This document shows, in pieces, positions 1 through 7,053 of a stretch of DNA of 18,391 bases; position 1 is the first letter of the stretch, and each line of letters opens with the position of its first letter. Source of the stretch: UBA9337 sp038331135 (GTDB lineage Bacteria; Patescibacteriota; Minisyncoccia; Moranbacterales; UBA9337); assembly GCA_038331135.1 (NCBI GenBank), contig JBBQOS010000017.1:1-18391 (forward strand), read 5' to 3'. Under the pieces are notes generated by a model. It was not told the DNA's origin, made no database searches, and saw nothing but the letters and a program-made list of their open reading frames with translations. A program made the translations under genes and the position numbers.

Positions 1-525
1 GATTAGAAATTTATTTATAAAATTCCTAGACAAACCAAAAGGACCACTTCCACCTTCTTCTATTTCAACATAACGAAAAAATGATTGTTGCTTGTGATCA
101 TTGAAAACGATACTATAGCTTTCATTAGCATCAATATCATCGGTGTTATTAGTGTCATCTTTTCTTTTAAAGGTTATTTTTTCAGTAGCTGTTCCTTCGG
201 CGATAATTTTTCCATCATCTACTATAATACCGCCAGAGTTAGAAGAAAAAACTATCTCTGCACCTTTTTCAATATTCAAAGTACTGCCCTTAGTAATTAC
301 GACTGTTTTATCAAAGAGCAATTCTTCTTCTTTTCGCCAAGTTATGTCTTCATCAATAACGGTGTATTCATCTGCATTTCCATACTCATCTTCATTATCA
401 TCACCTACATATTCCTCTTCATCATCTGCTAGAGAAAAATTAAAAAGCGCTTGGGGAGAAATTGGAGAAAGAACTATGGTTAAAATAAACAAAAAACTGA
501 CAACTCGTTTGAGTGATTTTATCAT
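1..525 (-). CDS. Secreted beta-helix-like surface protein, N-terminal part (cut by window edge)
   Basis: The minus strand is open from ATG at 525 to the window edge (175 codons, no stop), so the C-terminus lies outside. Residues 1 to about 33 form a signal peptide: a basic start (MIKSLKR), a hydrophobic core and a probable cut after SLA. A very acidic linker rich in Asp and Glu follows (about 34-55). From about residue 60 the pattern resembles the capping and first rungs of right-handed parallel beta-helix proteins: VVITKGSTLNIEKGAEIVF, then GKIIAEGTATEKITFKR, then SFFRYVEIEEGGSG. The protein is therefore probably exported and displayed or released; its ligand or enzyme activity cannot be told. 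No SD precedes the start. The plus-strand ORFs over this stretch are its shadows. Family assignment is from pattern only. Confidence 0.8.
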   Translation of the reverse strand, partial: MIKSLKRVVSFLFILTIVLSPISPQALFNFSLADDEEEYVGDDNEDEYGNADEYTVIDEDITWRKEEELLFDKTVVITKGSTLNIEKGAEIVFSSNSGGIIVDDGKIIAEGTATEKITFKRKDDTNNTDDIDANESYSIVFNDHKQQSFFRYVEIEEGGSGPFGLSRNFINKFLI

Positions 526-588
526 GTTATTTTATTAAAGAAATTAAGTTTAATTTAGTTTAACAGAGATAAAAATTTAAAGCGACTA

Positions 589-631
589 CATGAAGTTTAT
601 AAAGCTTTTAAGGTTCATGAAGTTTATAAAG
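589..631. repeat. 16-bp direct repeat, 27-bp period
   Basis: The word CATGAAGTTTATAAAG occurs exactly at 589-604 and again at 616-631, in the gap between the beta-helix gene start and the VanZ gene stop. It resembles the AT-rich CATGAA-type direct repeats at 12673-12718. No function can be inferred. Confidence 0.8.
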
Positions 632-649
632 AAAAACAAATCATATTTA

Positions 650-1060
650 TTATTTATTCCATTTAGTTTTAATTTTCATAAAAATTCCGAAAGCTATTAC
701 TGCTAAAATTATTCCTAGCGTATCAAATCCGACATCGGTTATTTTTCCTTCCCTGCCAAAAACAAACAATTGATGAAATTCATCAGAACAAGCATAGAAA
801 AGAGCCACTGAAGATGAAATAAATGCCACTCCTTTTTTAGTAGAATATCTTTTGAAAAATAAATTTATTAAAAGCAAATTTAAAATAAAAAATTCTGCCA
901 CATGCGCACCTTTTCTCTCAAAATAAAACCAGAACGAATGCGGATACCCTATGCCATTTCCCTGAATTGAAGAAAAAGAAAAAATAACTCCCATCCAAAT
1001 AAGCACAAGGAATAGATTTAAAATAAAGAAATTACGCTTAACTCTATTATTTTTTTTCAT
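650..1060 (-). CDS. VanZ-like family membrane protein
   Basis: A 136-residue integral membrane protein with about four hydrophobic segments (roughly 12-30, 55-70, 76-92 and 112-130). The family signature is visible: E49 and H53 in RKGAHVAEF, then the conserved block DEFHQLFVFGREGKITDV followed by DTLG. VanZ-like proteins are small membrane proteins; VanZ itself gives low-level teicoplanin resistance, but most members have unknown roles in the envelope, so resistance should not be assumed. The ATG at 1060 overlaps the end of a 37-residue ORF by 14 bases, suggesting translational coupling. No SD is seen. The length is normal for a single-domain member. Confidence 0.85.
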   Translation of the reverse strand: MKKNNRVKRNFFILNLFLVLIWMGVIFSFSSIQGNGIGYPHSFWFYFERKGAHVAEFFILNLLLINLFFKRYSTKKGVAFISSSVALFYACSDEFHQLFVFGREGKITDVGFDTLGIILAVIAFGIFMKIKTKWNK

Positions 1061-1160
1061 CTAATTTTTTTATCAATTCTTTGGTTAATCGATAGCACGC
1101 ATAAAACGGCAACCAAATCCACAGAGTTTTTAAAATAATTTTGTCCAATATAGCGTTCAT
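1047..1160 (-). CDS. 37-residue putative membrane microprotein overlapping the VanZ gene
   Basis: ATG at 1160 opens a 37-codon frame ending TAA at 1047, overlapping the VanZ start by 14 bases in another frame. The product begins MNAILDKIILKTLWIWLPFY and ends in a Lys/Glu-rich tail (LTKELIKKLDEKK). That is one short amphipathic or membrane helix with a basic tail. The overlap with the next start is typical of coupled genes. There is no clear SD and the ORF is short, so it may be chance; I do not recognise a family. Confidence 0.4.
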   Translation of the reverse strand: MNAILDKIILKTLWIWLPFYACYRLTKELIKKLDEKK

Positions 1161-1269
1161 TTCATATCAAATTTCAATAAAGTAGCTCTTCGGCTATCTT
1201 ATGAAATATAGTTAAGTTACGTAAAACTAATAATTAATTTACAATACTTTTCAAAATTAGGCAAATTTT

Positions 1270-2583
1270 TTACCGCCTTTCTTCAAGAGCAACTTCTATA
1301 TTTTTTTCATTGCCCTTGTGCCAGATTTTCATCTTAACTTTATCGCCCACACCCATAAAGGCAATAATGCTATTTATTTGATTATCCACATCAATTTTTT
1401 TACCGTTGATTTCTAAAATTATATCATTTTCAACAAGTTCTGCTTTATCAGCTGGAGATCCAGGAATTACTGCAAAATCTGTTATTTTTTCGCCTCGAGA
1501 AATCAAAGCTCCATAATTATAAGGCAAGCTATTTTCTTTTTGGATTATGTCATCCAAGAGAATATAACGAATTCCTAAAAAGGGAATAGATATTTTGCCG
1601 CTAGTTTTAACTTGATCGATAGTTTTTTTGATATCATTGACTGAAATAGCAAACCCGATATTTTCTACTCCCTGAGCCACTGCCACATTGATTCCTATTA
1701 CATTGCCTCGTATATCAAGAAGCGGTCCACCAGAATTACCGGGGTTAATAGCTGCATCAGTTTGGATAATATTGGTTAGTTTTTCACTGTCACCATAACC
1801 GCTACCAGCAGTAATGTCTCTTTTTAAACCAGAGACAATTCCAAAACTCACACTATTAGAAAACTCACCTAAAGAATTCCCAATAGCGATTACTGATTGA
1901 CCCACCTTAAGCGCACTCGAATCTCCTAGAGTTAAAACTGGAAAATTATCCCCTTCAATTTTGATTATCGCGATATCCAACGATGGGTGTCTGGCCAAAA
2001 CTGTGGCTTTGTATTCTTTTTCATCCGTGGTTATGACAGTGTATTCGGCAGTTTCATCACTCACAACATGCTTATTAGTTACAATCATACCATCTTTACC
2101 CACAAAAAATCCCGTTCCTCCTCCCACTTTTTGTTTTTCAGTTTCTCGTGAATTCTCTTGCTGATAGTCAAAAGGATCAAAGAAAAAATCAAATCCGTTA
2201 TTTTTAAATACTGGCACATCTTTGCTAATCACAATGTTTACCACCGCTGGTGAATTTTTTTCTACCACATCAATTACAGCCGACTCTTCGCGAAAAACAC
2301 TTCCAAATTCGTCCCGCTGTTTGATTTTATCACTTAATCCCAACTTATTTTCAACTTTATTTTTTATATTGCTAGATAAAACCCCCGAAAAACCTCCTGC
2401 CATAAAACCGAAGAATCCTCCTAAGATAGAAGACAAAAACATACCTAAAATAATAATTAACCAAATTTTAAAAGATACTCTGCTTCTCGAATTATCTACA
2501 GTTTTTTTCTCCAAAACATTTGGGGCTTCTTTAATTAATTCTGCTTCTTTAATTGATGCTTCTTCTTTTGTTATATTATTCAT
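1270..2583 (-). CDS. htrA: HtrA/DegP-type trypsin-like serine protease with one PDZ domain
   Basis: A membrane-anchored envelope quality-control protease. Numbering from ATG 2583 (437 aa): a cytoplasmic N-terminus, one transmembrane helix (about 38-62, glycine-rich end), a linker, then the trypsin-like domain (about 100-320). All three catalytic residues are present: His172 in TNKHVV, Asp203 in SLDIAI and Ser284 in NPGNSGGP. A C-terminal PDZ domain (about 334-429) contains PGSPADKAELVENDIILEIN. It should degrade or refold damaged proteins on the outer face of the membrane. An in-frame TTG at 2616 would add 11 residues and has GAGG 8 bases upstream, so the start is uncertain; ATG was preferred because the extra residues look like translated AT-rich leader. 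It is divergent from the gene at 2814 and has its own promoter. Confidence 0.93.
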   Translation of the reverse strand: MNNITKEEASIKEAELIKEAPNVLEKKTVDNSRSRVSFKIWLIIILGMFLSSILGGFFGFMAGGFSGVLSSNIKNKVENKLGLSDKIKQRDEFGSVFREESAVIDVVEKNSPAVVNIVISKDVPVFKNNGFDFFFDPFDYQQENSRETEKQKVGGGTGFFVGKDGMIVTNKHVVSDETAEYTVITTDEKEYKATVLARHPSLDIAIIKIEGDNFPVLTLGDSSALKVGQSVIAIGNSLGEFSNSVSFGIVSGLKRDITAGSGYGDSEKLTNIIQTDAAINPGNSGGPLLDIRGNVIGINVAVAQGVENIGFAISVNDIKKTIDQVKTSGKISIPFLGIRYILLDDIIQKENSLPYNYGALISRGEKITDFAVIPGSPADKAELVENDIILEINGKKIDVDNQINSIIAFMGVGDKVKMKIWHKGNEKNIEVALEERR

Positions 2584-2647
2584 ATTTTTTATTTTTAAAA
2601 TATTATTTATGACCAAATTTCAAGCCTCGTTCTATTTTATCACCTAT

Positions 2648-2677
2648 ATTATAACACATTTATCAAGATTTTGTCAT
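2648..2677 (-). promoter_or_regulatory. Sigma-70-type promoter of htrA
   Basis: On the minus strand a consensus -10 TATAAT (2648-2653) is preceded by ATGACA (2672-2677) after an 18-base spacer. Predicted transcription start is near 2641, giving a leader of about 25 bases to TTG 2616 or about 58 to ATG 2583. Confidence 0.65.
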
Positions 2678-2730
2678 AAGGTTTATTAAAAAATTAAATT
2701 CTAAAAATTCTAAACAAAATTCTAAAATTA

Positions 2731-2759
2731 TTGACTAAAAAATTATCGCATGCTACTAT
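2731..2759 (+). promoter_or_regulatory. Sigma-70-type promoter of the gene at 2814
   Basis: TTGACT (2731-2736), a 17-base spacer, then TACTAT (2754-2759). Predicted start near 2766, with a leader of just under 50 bases before the ATG. It is back to back with the htrA promoter. Short ATTCTAAA repeats lie between the two (about 2698-2727) and could be an operator or just low-complexity sequence. Confidence 0.7.
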
Positions 2760-2798
2760 TTTTATGATATTTCCGTTTATCAAAAAATCAATGCACAT

Positions 2799-2805
2799 AA
2801 GGAGA
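2799..2805 (+). promoter_or_regulatory. Strong Shine-Dalgarno site (AAGGAGA)
   Basis: AAGGAGA lies 8 bases before the ATG at 2814 and fixes the start of this gene. It is notable because most conserved genes in the window have no such site. Confidence 0.85.
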
Positions 2806-2813
2806 AGACCATC

Positions 2814-3236
2814 ATGGAATTTGCGCAGTTATCCGATAAGGTCAAACTTGCAATAAAAGAAATCATCGATGTTAATGATCCCGATATTTATATTGTAAGT
2901 ATAAATATCATTTACATGTCCGAAAAAGTTCATATTCAAGATATTTTACTTGATACGCCATCTGTAAATGGCGTACACAAAACGGCTAGAGAAATAGCCA
3001 AATGGAAGGAAAATTTTATCGGCGGATCTTATAAATCGAGTCGGGTTTGCGCCAAAAAAAATTGGCATCCGCCACGCGGATCTCAGCTTTTCTTATTAGA
3101 AGCCAGACAAAAAAATAAATCCTGTTATTATCTGCTTTTAAGAAAAAATAGGATGTATTTTATCGTTAAAGAAGAGGAAAGTTTTCATGTAATTTCAAAA
3201 AAAGAAATCTCAATTACAGATTTATTCCATGCATAG
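2814..3236 (+). CDS. Unrecognised 140-residue soluble protein
   Basis: I do not recognise this family. The product is mixed alpha/beta with no signal peptide or membrane helix, so it is probably cytoplasmic. It opens with a helical stretch (LSDKVKLAIKEIIDV) and has a central basic segment with Trp, Cys and the motif WHPPRGSQ (about residues 85-92). It ends with alternating hydrophobic strands around CYYLLLRKNRMYFIV. It is an isolated transcription unit: consensus promoter, strong SD, ORF and rho-independent terminator within about 590 bases, divergent from htrA and convergent with rarA. That tidy architecture makes it a real, probably well-expressed gene. Function is unknown; a small nucleic-acid-binding role is possible only from the basic and aromatic residues. 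Confidence 0.85.
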   Translation: MEFAQLSDKVKLAIKEIIDVNDPDIYIVSINIIYMSEKVHIQDILLDTPSVNGVHKTAREIAKWKENFIGGSYKSSRVCAKKNWHPPRGSQLFLLEARQKNKSCYYLLLRKNRMYFIVKEEESFHVISKKEISITDLFHA

Positions 3237-3286
3237 ATAAGATAATTGCAGGGGTAATTTGTAGGTGATTTTTTTAAGATAAACAG

Positions 3287-3320
3287 GCCGCACGGGAAAA
3301 ATCCTACTGCGGCTTTTTTT
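3287..3320 (+). terminator. Rho-independent terminator of the gene at 2814
   Basis: A GCCGCA / TGCGGC stem (3287-3292 with 3308-3313) extended by an inner GGA/TCC pairing is followed directly by seven T (3314-3320). No T-run follows on the minus strand, so it appears to serve only the plus-strand gene. Confidence 0.88.
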
Positions 3321-3447
3321 ATTTTTTAAATTTATACAAACTCCAAAATTCCTGTGCTATGCTATTTATCAATTATTCACAGTCGAAAGATAAGGGAATT
3401 AGTTTTTTATAATGTGTATTAAAAATTTATAAAAACATATCTTATCG

Positions 3448-4647
3448 CTAAATATATTTTCTTCCTCTTAATTCTTCTGGCAAGTATTCCTGATCAGTGC
3501 TATTTTCTTTGGGAGTATATTTATAACCTTTGCCGTAATTTAAACTTTTCATCAATTTTGTCGGCGCATTACGAATGTGGAGCGGGACAGAAAGATTACC
3601 AAATTTATCTACATCGCACTTGGCTTTATTATAAGCTTCGTAAGCCACAATACTTTTGGGAGATTTGGCCAAATAAATAACACACTGAGACAAATGCACG
3701 TTGCACTCCGGCACACCTAATTTTTGGCAAGCATCAAAAGTAGCATTGGCCAAAAGTAAAGCAGTGTTATTAGCCAGTCCGATGTCTTCGGAAGCAAAGC
3801 GCACCAAGCGACGGGCGATATAAATTGGGTCTTCGCCACCCTCAAGCATCCGCGCCAGCCAATACACGCTAGCATCCGCATCTCCACCGCGCATTGATTT
3901 GTGAAGGGCTGAAATGACATTATAATGTTCATCCCCATTCTTATCATAAAGCAGATTAGTTTTTTGAATTATTTTTTTAATTAATTCGTTATCAATTTTC
4001 AGAGAGTAATTACTTGAAGCTTCCAAGATATTTAGAGCGATACGCGCATCTCCATTGGCAACATTGGCTAAAAAAGTAATGACATCTTTGCTCATTTTGA
4101 TATTTTTCTCCCCTAGCCCATTAACTTTATCTGTAAGCGCATTTTTGATTATTTTTTCTAGACTCTCTATTTCTAATTTTGGTAACACAAAAACTCTTGC
4201 CCGCGACAATAGCGCCGAATTAATTTCAAAACTGGGATTTTCGGTCGTAGCTCCGATTAAAACAATTAGACCTTTTTCTACATAAGGTAAAAGTTTATCT
4301 TGTTGAGCTTTATTCCAGCGATGAATTTCGTCTAAAAATAAAATAGTTCTCTTGTTCTGTTTTGAATTTTCCTCGGCCTGAGCAATAATACTTCTAAGTT
4401 TTTGCGCCCCACTATCTACTGCGCTAATTTTTATAAAATCTGCTTGAGTTTTTTTGGCGATTAATTGAGCCAGGGTGGTTTTGCCAGTTCCGGGCGGACC
4501 CCAAAAAATCATTGAAAAAAGTGCATCGCTTTCAATGATTTTCTTGAGATAAGAATCCTTATCTACCAATGAATCATGCCCGAAAAATTCCGCAAAAGAA
4601 TTGGGGCGCATCCGGCTGGCCAACGGCATATTTATATTTTGCTCCAT
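3448..4647 (-). CDS. rarA: Replication-associated recombination protein A (RarA/MgsA), AAA+ ATPase
   Basis: A clamp-loader-like AAA+ ATPase that acts at stalled replication forks. At 399 residues it is close to the usual family length. Walker A GPPGTGKT is at 50-57, Walker B ILFLDE at 102-107, sensor 1 GATTENP at 132-138 and the arginine-finger region SRAR at 148-151. The C-terminal MgsA tetramerisation domain is recognisable (about 235-399): GGDADASVYWLARMLEGGED, the segment RRLVRFASEDIGLAN, and the closing RNAPTKLMKSLNYGKGYKY. All catalytic motifs look intact. ATG 4647 follows an A/T-rich leader with no SD. It has its own promoter about 30 bases upstream and lies just beyond the terminator of the S41 protease gene, so it is a separate unit. 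Its stop faces the end of the unknown plus-strand gene. Confidence 0.97.
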   Translation of the reverse strand: MEQNINMPLASRMRPNSFAEFFGHDSLVDKDSYLKKIIESDALFSMIFWGPPGTGKTTLAQLIAKKTQADFIKISAVDSGAQKLRSIIAQAEENSKQNKRTILFLDEIHRWNKAQQDKLLPYVEKGLIVLIGATTENPSFEINSALLSRARVFVLPKLEIESLEKIIKNALTDKVNGLGEKNIKMSKDVITFLANVANGDARIALNILEASSNYSLKIDNELIKKIIQKTNLLYDKNGDEHYNVISALHKSMRGGDADASVYWLARMLEGGEDPIYIARRLVRFASEDIGLANNTALLLANATFDACQKLGVPECNVHLSQCVIYLAKSPKSIVAYEAYNKAKCDVDKFGNLSVPLHIRNAPTKLMKSLNYGKGYKYTPKENSTDQEYLPEELRGRKYI

Positions 4648-4677
4648 ATTTATAATGTTAAAATTTCAGATATCTTG

Positions 4678-4705
4678 ATTATATATCAGCAAACATTTTT
4701 ATCAA
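4678..4705 (-). promoter_or_regulatory. Sigma-70-type promoter of rarA
   Basis: On the minus strand TTGATA (4700-4705), a 16-base spacer and a perfect TATAAT (4678-4683). Predicted start near 4671, leader about 24 bases without SD. Confidence 0.7.
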
Positions 4706-4730
4706 AACTTAATCCGCTAATAATAATGAA

Positions 4731-4762
4731 ATAAAAATGGAGAATCATTTACGATTCTCCAT
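4731..4762 (-). terminator. Rho-independent terminator after the S41 protease gene
   Basis: A perfect 10-bp stem, ATGGAGAATC (4737-4746) with GATTCTCCAT (4753-4762), and a 6-base loop. On the minus strand the stem runs into a T-rich tail (TTTTTATTT). It closes the polysaccharide/protease block and insulates it from rarA. Confidence 0.85.
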
Positions 4763-4801
4763 ATTCATAATACTTAATACTAACTATTTGATACCAGATA
4801 T

Positions 4802-6121
4802 TTATTTCAACAACTCCAAGGCCTTATCTAATTGAGGATCTCTATTTTTTTCATAATCCTCTTCGCTTAATTCCACCTCCACATCCGGGTCAATTCCCTT
4901 TTCATTTATTTGACTTTCTTTAGGAGTGAGCCATCTGGCTACTGTTATTTTCACCGAAGTGTCTCCTTCCAAATTTACCAATTCTTGAACTGAACCTTTG
5001 CCATAAGATTTTTTACCCACTAGTGTAACATTTTCTCGATTATCTTTTAGAGCTCCAGCTAATATTTCAGAAGCGCTAGCGCTACCTTCGTTAATTAAAA
5101 TCACTGTCTTAATTTCGCTCAACTCGCCTTTTCCCTTGGAATAAAACTTTTTCTTTTTTCCATCCTTATCTTCTTCGATAACCACAACTTTTCCACTGGG
5201 CAAAGTAAATCCTGCCATATCAATGGCTACATCCAAATAACCGCCCGGATTACTACGCAAATCTATAACTACACCCTTGGCATTTTTTGGCATTTCTTTA
5301 ATTAATCGGCCAAAATTAATTGCAGTGTCATCGCCAAAACGCACCACATTAAAATAAGCGATATTATTTTTTTTCATTTCAAAGGTTACACTTTCCACTT
5401 TAATAACATCTCGCGTAACAATTATATCTAGAGTTTTTTCCTCAGCACTTTCTCGATAAACATTTAGCTTTACATCTGAACCACCTGGACCCCTTATCTT
5501 AGAAACCGCCACATCAATACTCATATCCGCAGTAGACTCATCATTAACTTTCAAAATTTTATCCCCCGTTCGGAGTCCTGCTTTTTGTGATGGAGAATCT
5601 TTAAGAGGAGCAATCACTGTTAAAATTCCTTGTTTCATACCCAACTCTGCTCCAATGCCCTCAAAAACACCCTCTATATCAGAATTAAAACTTTTATTTT
5701 CTTCAGGATCCATAAAAACAGTGTAAGGGTCTTTCGTACTTGCCAGCATACCTCTTATTGAATTATAGACCAACTCCTCAGTCGTTAATTTTTCAGCGTC
5801 TACATATTTATTTTTTAACTTATCAAAAACATCCCAGTATAAAGACATATCTACTTGATTCCTATCTTTGACATCTTTTAATTCCAAGGAATCATTTATT
5901 TTTATTGAATTACTACTGGAATTATTTTTTTGACCTCTCTCAAACCCAAACCAAAAAGTAAGAGCTAACACCAAAAAAATAACTACTAATTTTACATAAT
6001 AATCTAAAACGTTTTTACGTTCGTGTTGAGTTTTTTGAGTTCCAAATTTATTGATTGGCTCGATTTCAAAACCATCTTTAATATCTTCATTTATTTGATT
6101 TTCTTTTTTTATTTCATCCAT
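4802..6121 (-). CDS. S41 family C-terminal processing protease (CtpA/Tsp-like) with PDZ
   Basis: A membrane-anchored tail-specific protease of 439 residues. It has a charged cytoplasmic N-terminus, one transmembrane helix (about 43-60), a helical segment, a PDZ domain (about 140-225; SPSQKAGLRTGDKILKVND) and the S41 catalytic domain. The Ser/Lys dyad is visible: Ser349 in the motif GSASASE (the middle serine, by comparison with Tsp) and Lys375 in SYGKGSVQ. DLRSNPGG (287-294) is another family hallmark. It would trim C-termini of exported proteins. It starts 21 bases after the GT2 stop, so it is probably the last gene of that operon, and a strong terminator follows. No SD is seen. The surface proteins in this window are possible clients, which is inference only. 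Confidence 0.96.
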   Translation of the reverse strand: MDEIKKENQINEDIKDGFEIEPINKFGTQKTQHERKNVLDYYVKLVVIFLVLALTFWFGFERGQKNNSSSNSIKINDSLELKDVKDRNQVDMSLYWDVFDKLKNKYVDAEKLTTEELVYNSIRGMLASTKDPYTVFMDPEENKSFNSDIEGVFEGIGAELGMKQGILTVIAPLKDSPSQKAGLRTGDKILKVNDESTADMSIDVAVSKIRGPGGSDVKLNVYRESAEEKTLDIIVTRDVIKVESVTFEMKKNNIAYFNVVRFGDDTAINFGRLIKEMPKNAKGVVIDLRSNPGGYLDVAIDMAGFTLPSGKVVVIEEDKDGKKKKFYSKGKGELSEIKTVILINEGSASASEILAGALKDNRENVTLVGKKSYGKGSVQELVNLEGDTSVKITVARWLTPKESQINEKGIDPDVEVELSEEDYEKNRDPQLDKALELLK

Positions 6122-6142
6122 AAATAATATAGTTTATTTTCT

Positions 6143-6973
6143 TTAATTATTTTGCTTAATTCTCGGATTTTCTTTTCCCCAATATTTTATAAAATATTTT
6201 ATTGCACTGCTTATATGAATCCAGGTTAACTTATTGAAAAAAATTGAATAAAAAAATCCATTTTTCCCACTTCCTTTGCCGTGATAATGCAACATTTGCG
6301 CCATTGGATAATATACTACTCTATATCCATTTTCCCAAAATCTCCTGCACCAATCCACATCTTCCATATACATCAAAAAACGAGAATCCATCGGACCAAC
6401 TTTTTGAATAGCTTTTTTAGGTATCATCATCACTGATCCCATAATCCAATCTGCATTGCTAGGCTTTTCTCTATCATAATCTCGCATTAAAAACCAATCT
6501 AAATGCTTTTTTGCAAAGGGCATTTTTCCCAAAAAAGTTCTTCTATACAAAACGGTAATAGGTTTATAAAAACGAAAACAAGAATCCTGATAAGTACCAT
6601 TAAAATTTAAAAGCTTAGGACTAAGTATCCCGATAGAAATATCTTTTTTTAAGTAATCCAACATTTTTTCTACCGACCCTGATTCTACCATGATATCCCC
6701 ATTTAAAATTAACAGATACTCTCCCGTGCTACTCTCAATTCCAGTTTTAATTAAAGTTTGGAGACCCACAGTATAAATAACGTTTTCAAAAAAAGGAAAA
6801 AATTTTATCTCTGGAAACTCCTCTCGCATCATCATTTCAGTAACCTCCTCAGTGTCGCTATCTGCCACTATTATTTCATACTCAATATTATTTACATTTT
6901 TTCTTATAGCATTAATGCAGAGACGCAAAAGGTCTGGATTTTTGTAGTTAGTAATAATTATAGATAAATCCAT
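6143..6973 (-). CDS. GT2 family glycosyltransferase (rhamnosyltransferase-like)
   Basis: A GT-A fold glycosyltransferase of 276 residues. The N-terminal nucleotide-binding start MDLSIIITNYKNPDLLRLCI is typical. A DxD-like metal site appears as NGD at 91-93. The acceptor region contains ADWIMGSVMMIPKKA (about 174-188) and MEDVDWCRR (203-211), a pattern common in WbbL-like rhamnosyltransferases. It is cytoplasmic or peripheral, with no clear membrane helix, and should add a sugar to a lipid-linked glycan. The exact sugar cannot be read from sequence. It lies between the LCP gene and the S41 protease gene on one strand and probably shares their transcript. An inverted repeat (6990-7049) sits just upstream. 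Confidence 0.92.
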   Translation of the reverse strand: MDLSIIITNYKNPDLLRLCINAIRKNVNNIEYEIIVADSDTEEVTEMMMREEFPEIKFFPFFENVIYTVGLQTLIKTGIESSTGEYLLILNGDIMVESGSVEKMLDYLKKDISIGILSPKLLNFNGTYQDSCFRFYKPITVLYRRTFLGKMPFAKKHLDWFLMRDYDREKPSNADWIMGSVMMIPKKAIQKVGPMDSRFLMYMEDVDWCRRFWENGYRVVYYPMAQMLHYHGKGSGKNGFFYSIFFNKLTWIHISSAIKYFIKYWGKENPRIKQNN

Positions 6974-6989
6974 AAGGTCAGTTAGAGCA

Positions 6990-7049
6990 TTACAGAAAAT
7001 TTAATTTAAACTGAATTAAACTTTCTAAAATTATTTTAAGTTTCTGTAA
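6990..7049. repeat. 9-bp inverted repeat enclosing two smaller hairpins
   Basis: TTACAGAAA (6990-6998) and TTTCTGTAA (7041-7049) are perfect inverted copies. The 42-base interior contains TTTAATT/AATTAAA (7000-7006 with 7014-7020) and TAAAAT/ATTTTA. An RNA of either strand could fold as a three-way junction. It fills the gap between the LCP stop and the GT2 start. The interior is AT-rich, so chance pairing is possible. Confidence 0.5.
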
Positions 7050-7053
7050 CAAA

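Noticed and set aside
85..538. Two overlapping plus-strand ORFs near the left edge
   Set aside because: They lie antisense to the open, signal-peptide-bearing minus-strand frame (525 to the edge) and have low-complexity Ser/Phe-rich products typical of shadows.
2222..2689. Plus-strand ORF of 155 residues over the htrA start
   Set aside because: Antisense shadow of the htrA coding sequence and promoter; it lacks an SD.
3373..3381. TTATTCACA, a DnaA-box match
   Set aside because: A single box, with only one more one-mismatch copy far away at 14922-14930; no cluster, no AT-unwinding layout and no dnaA or dnaN beside it.
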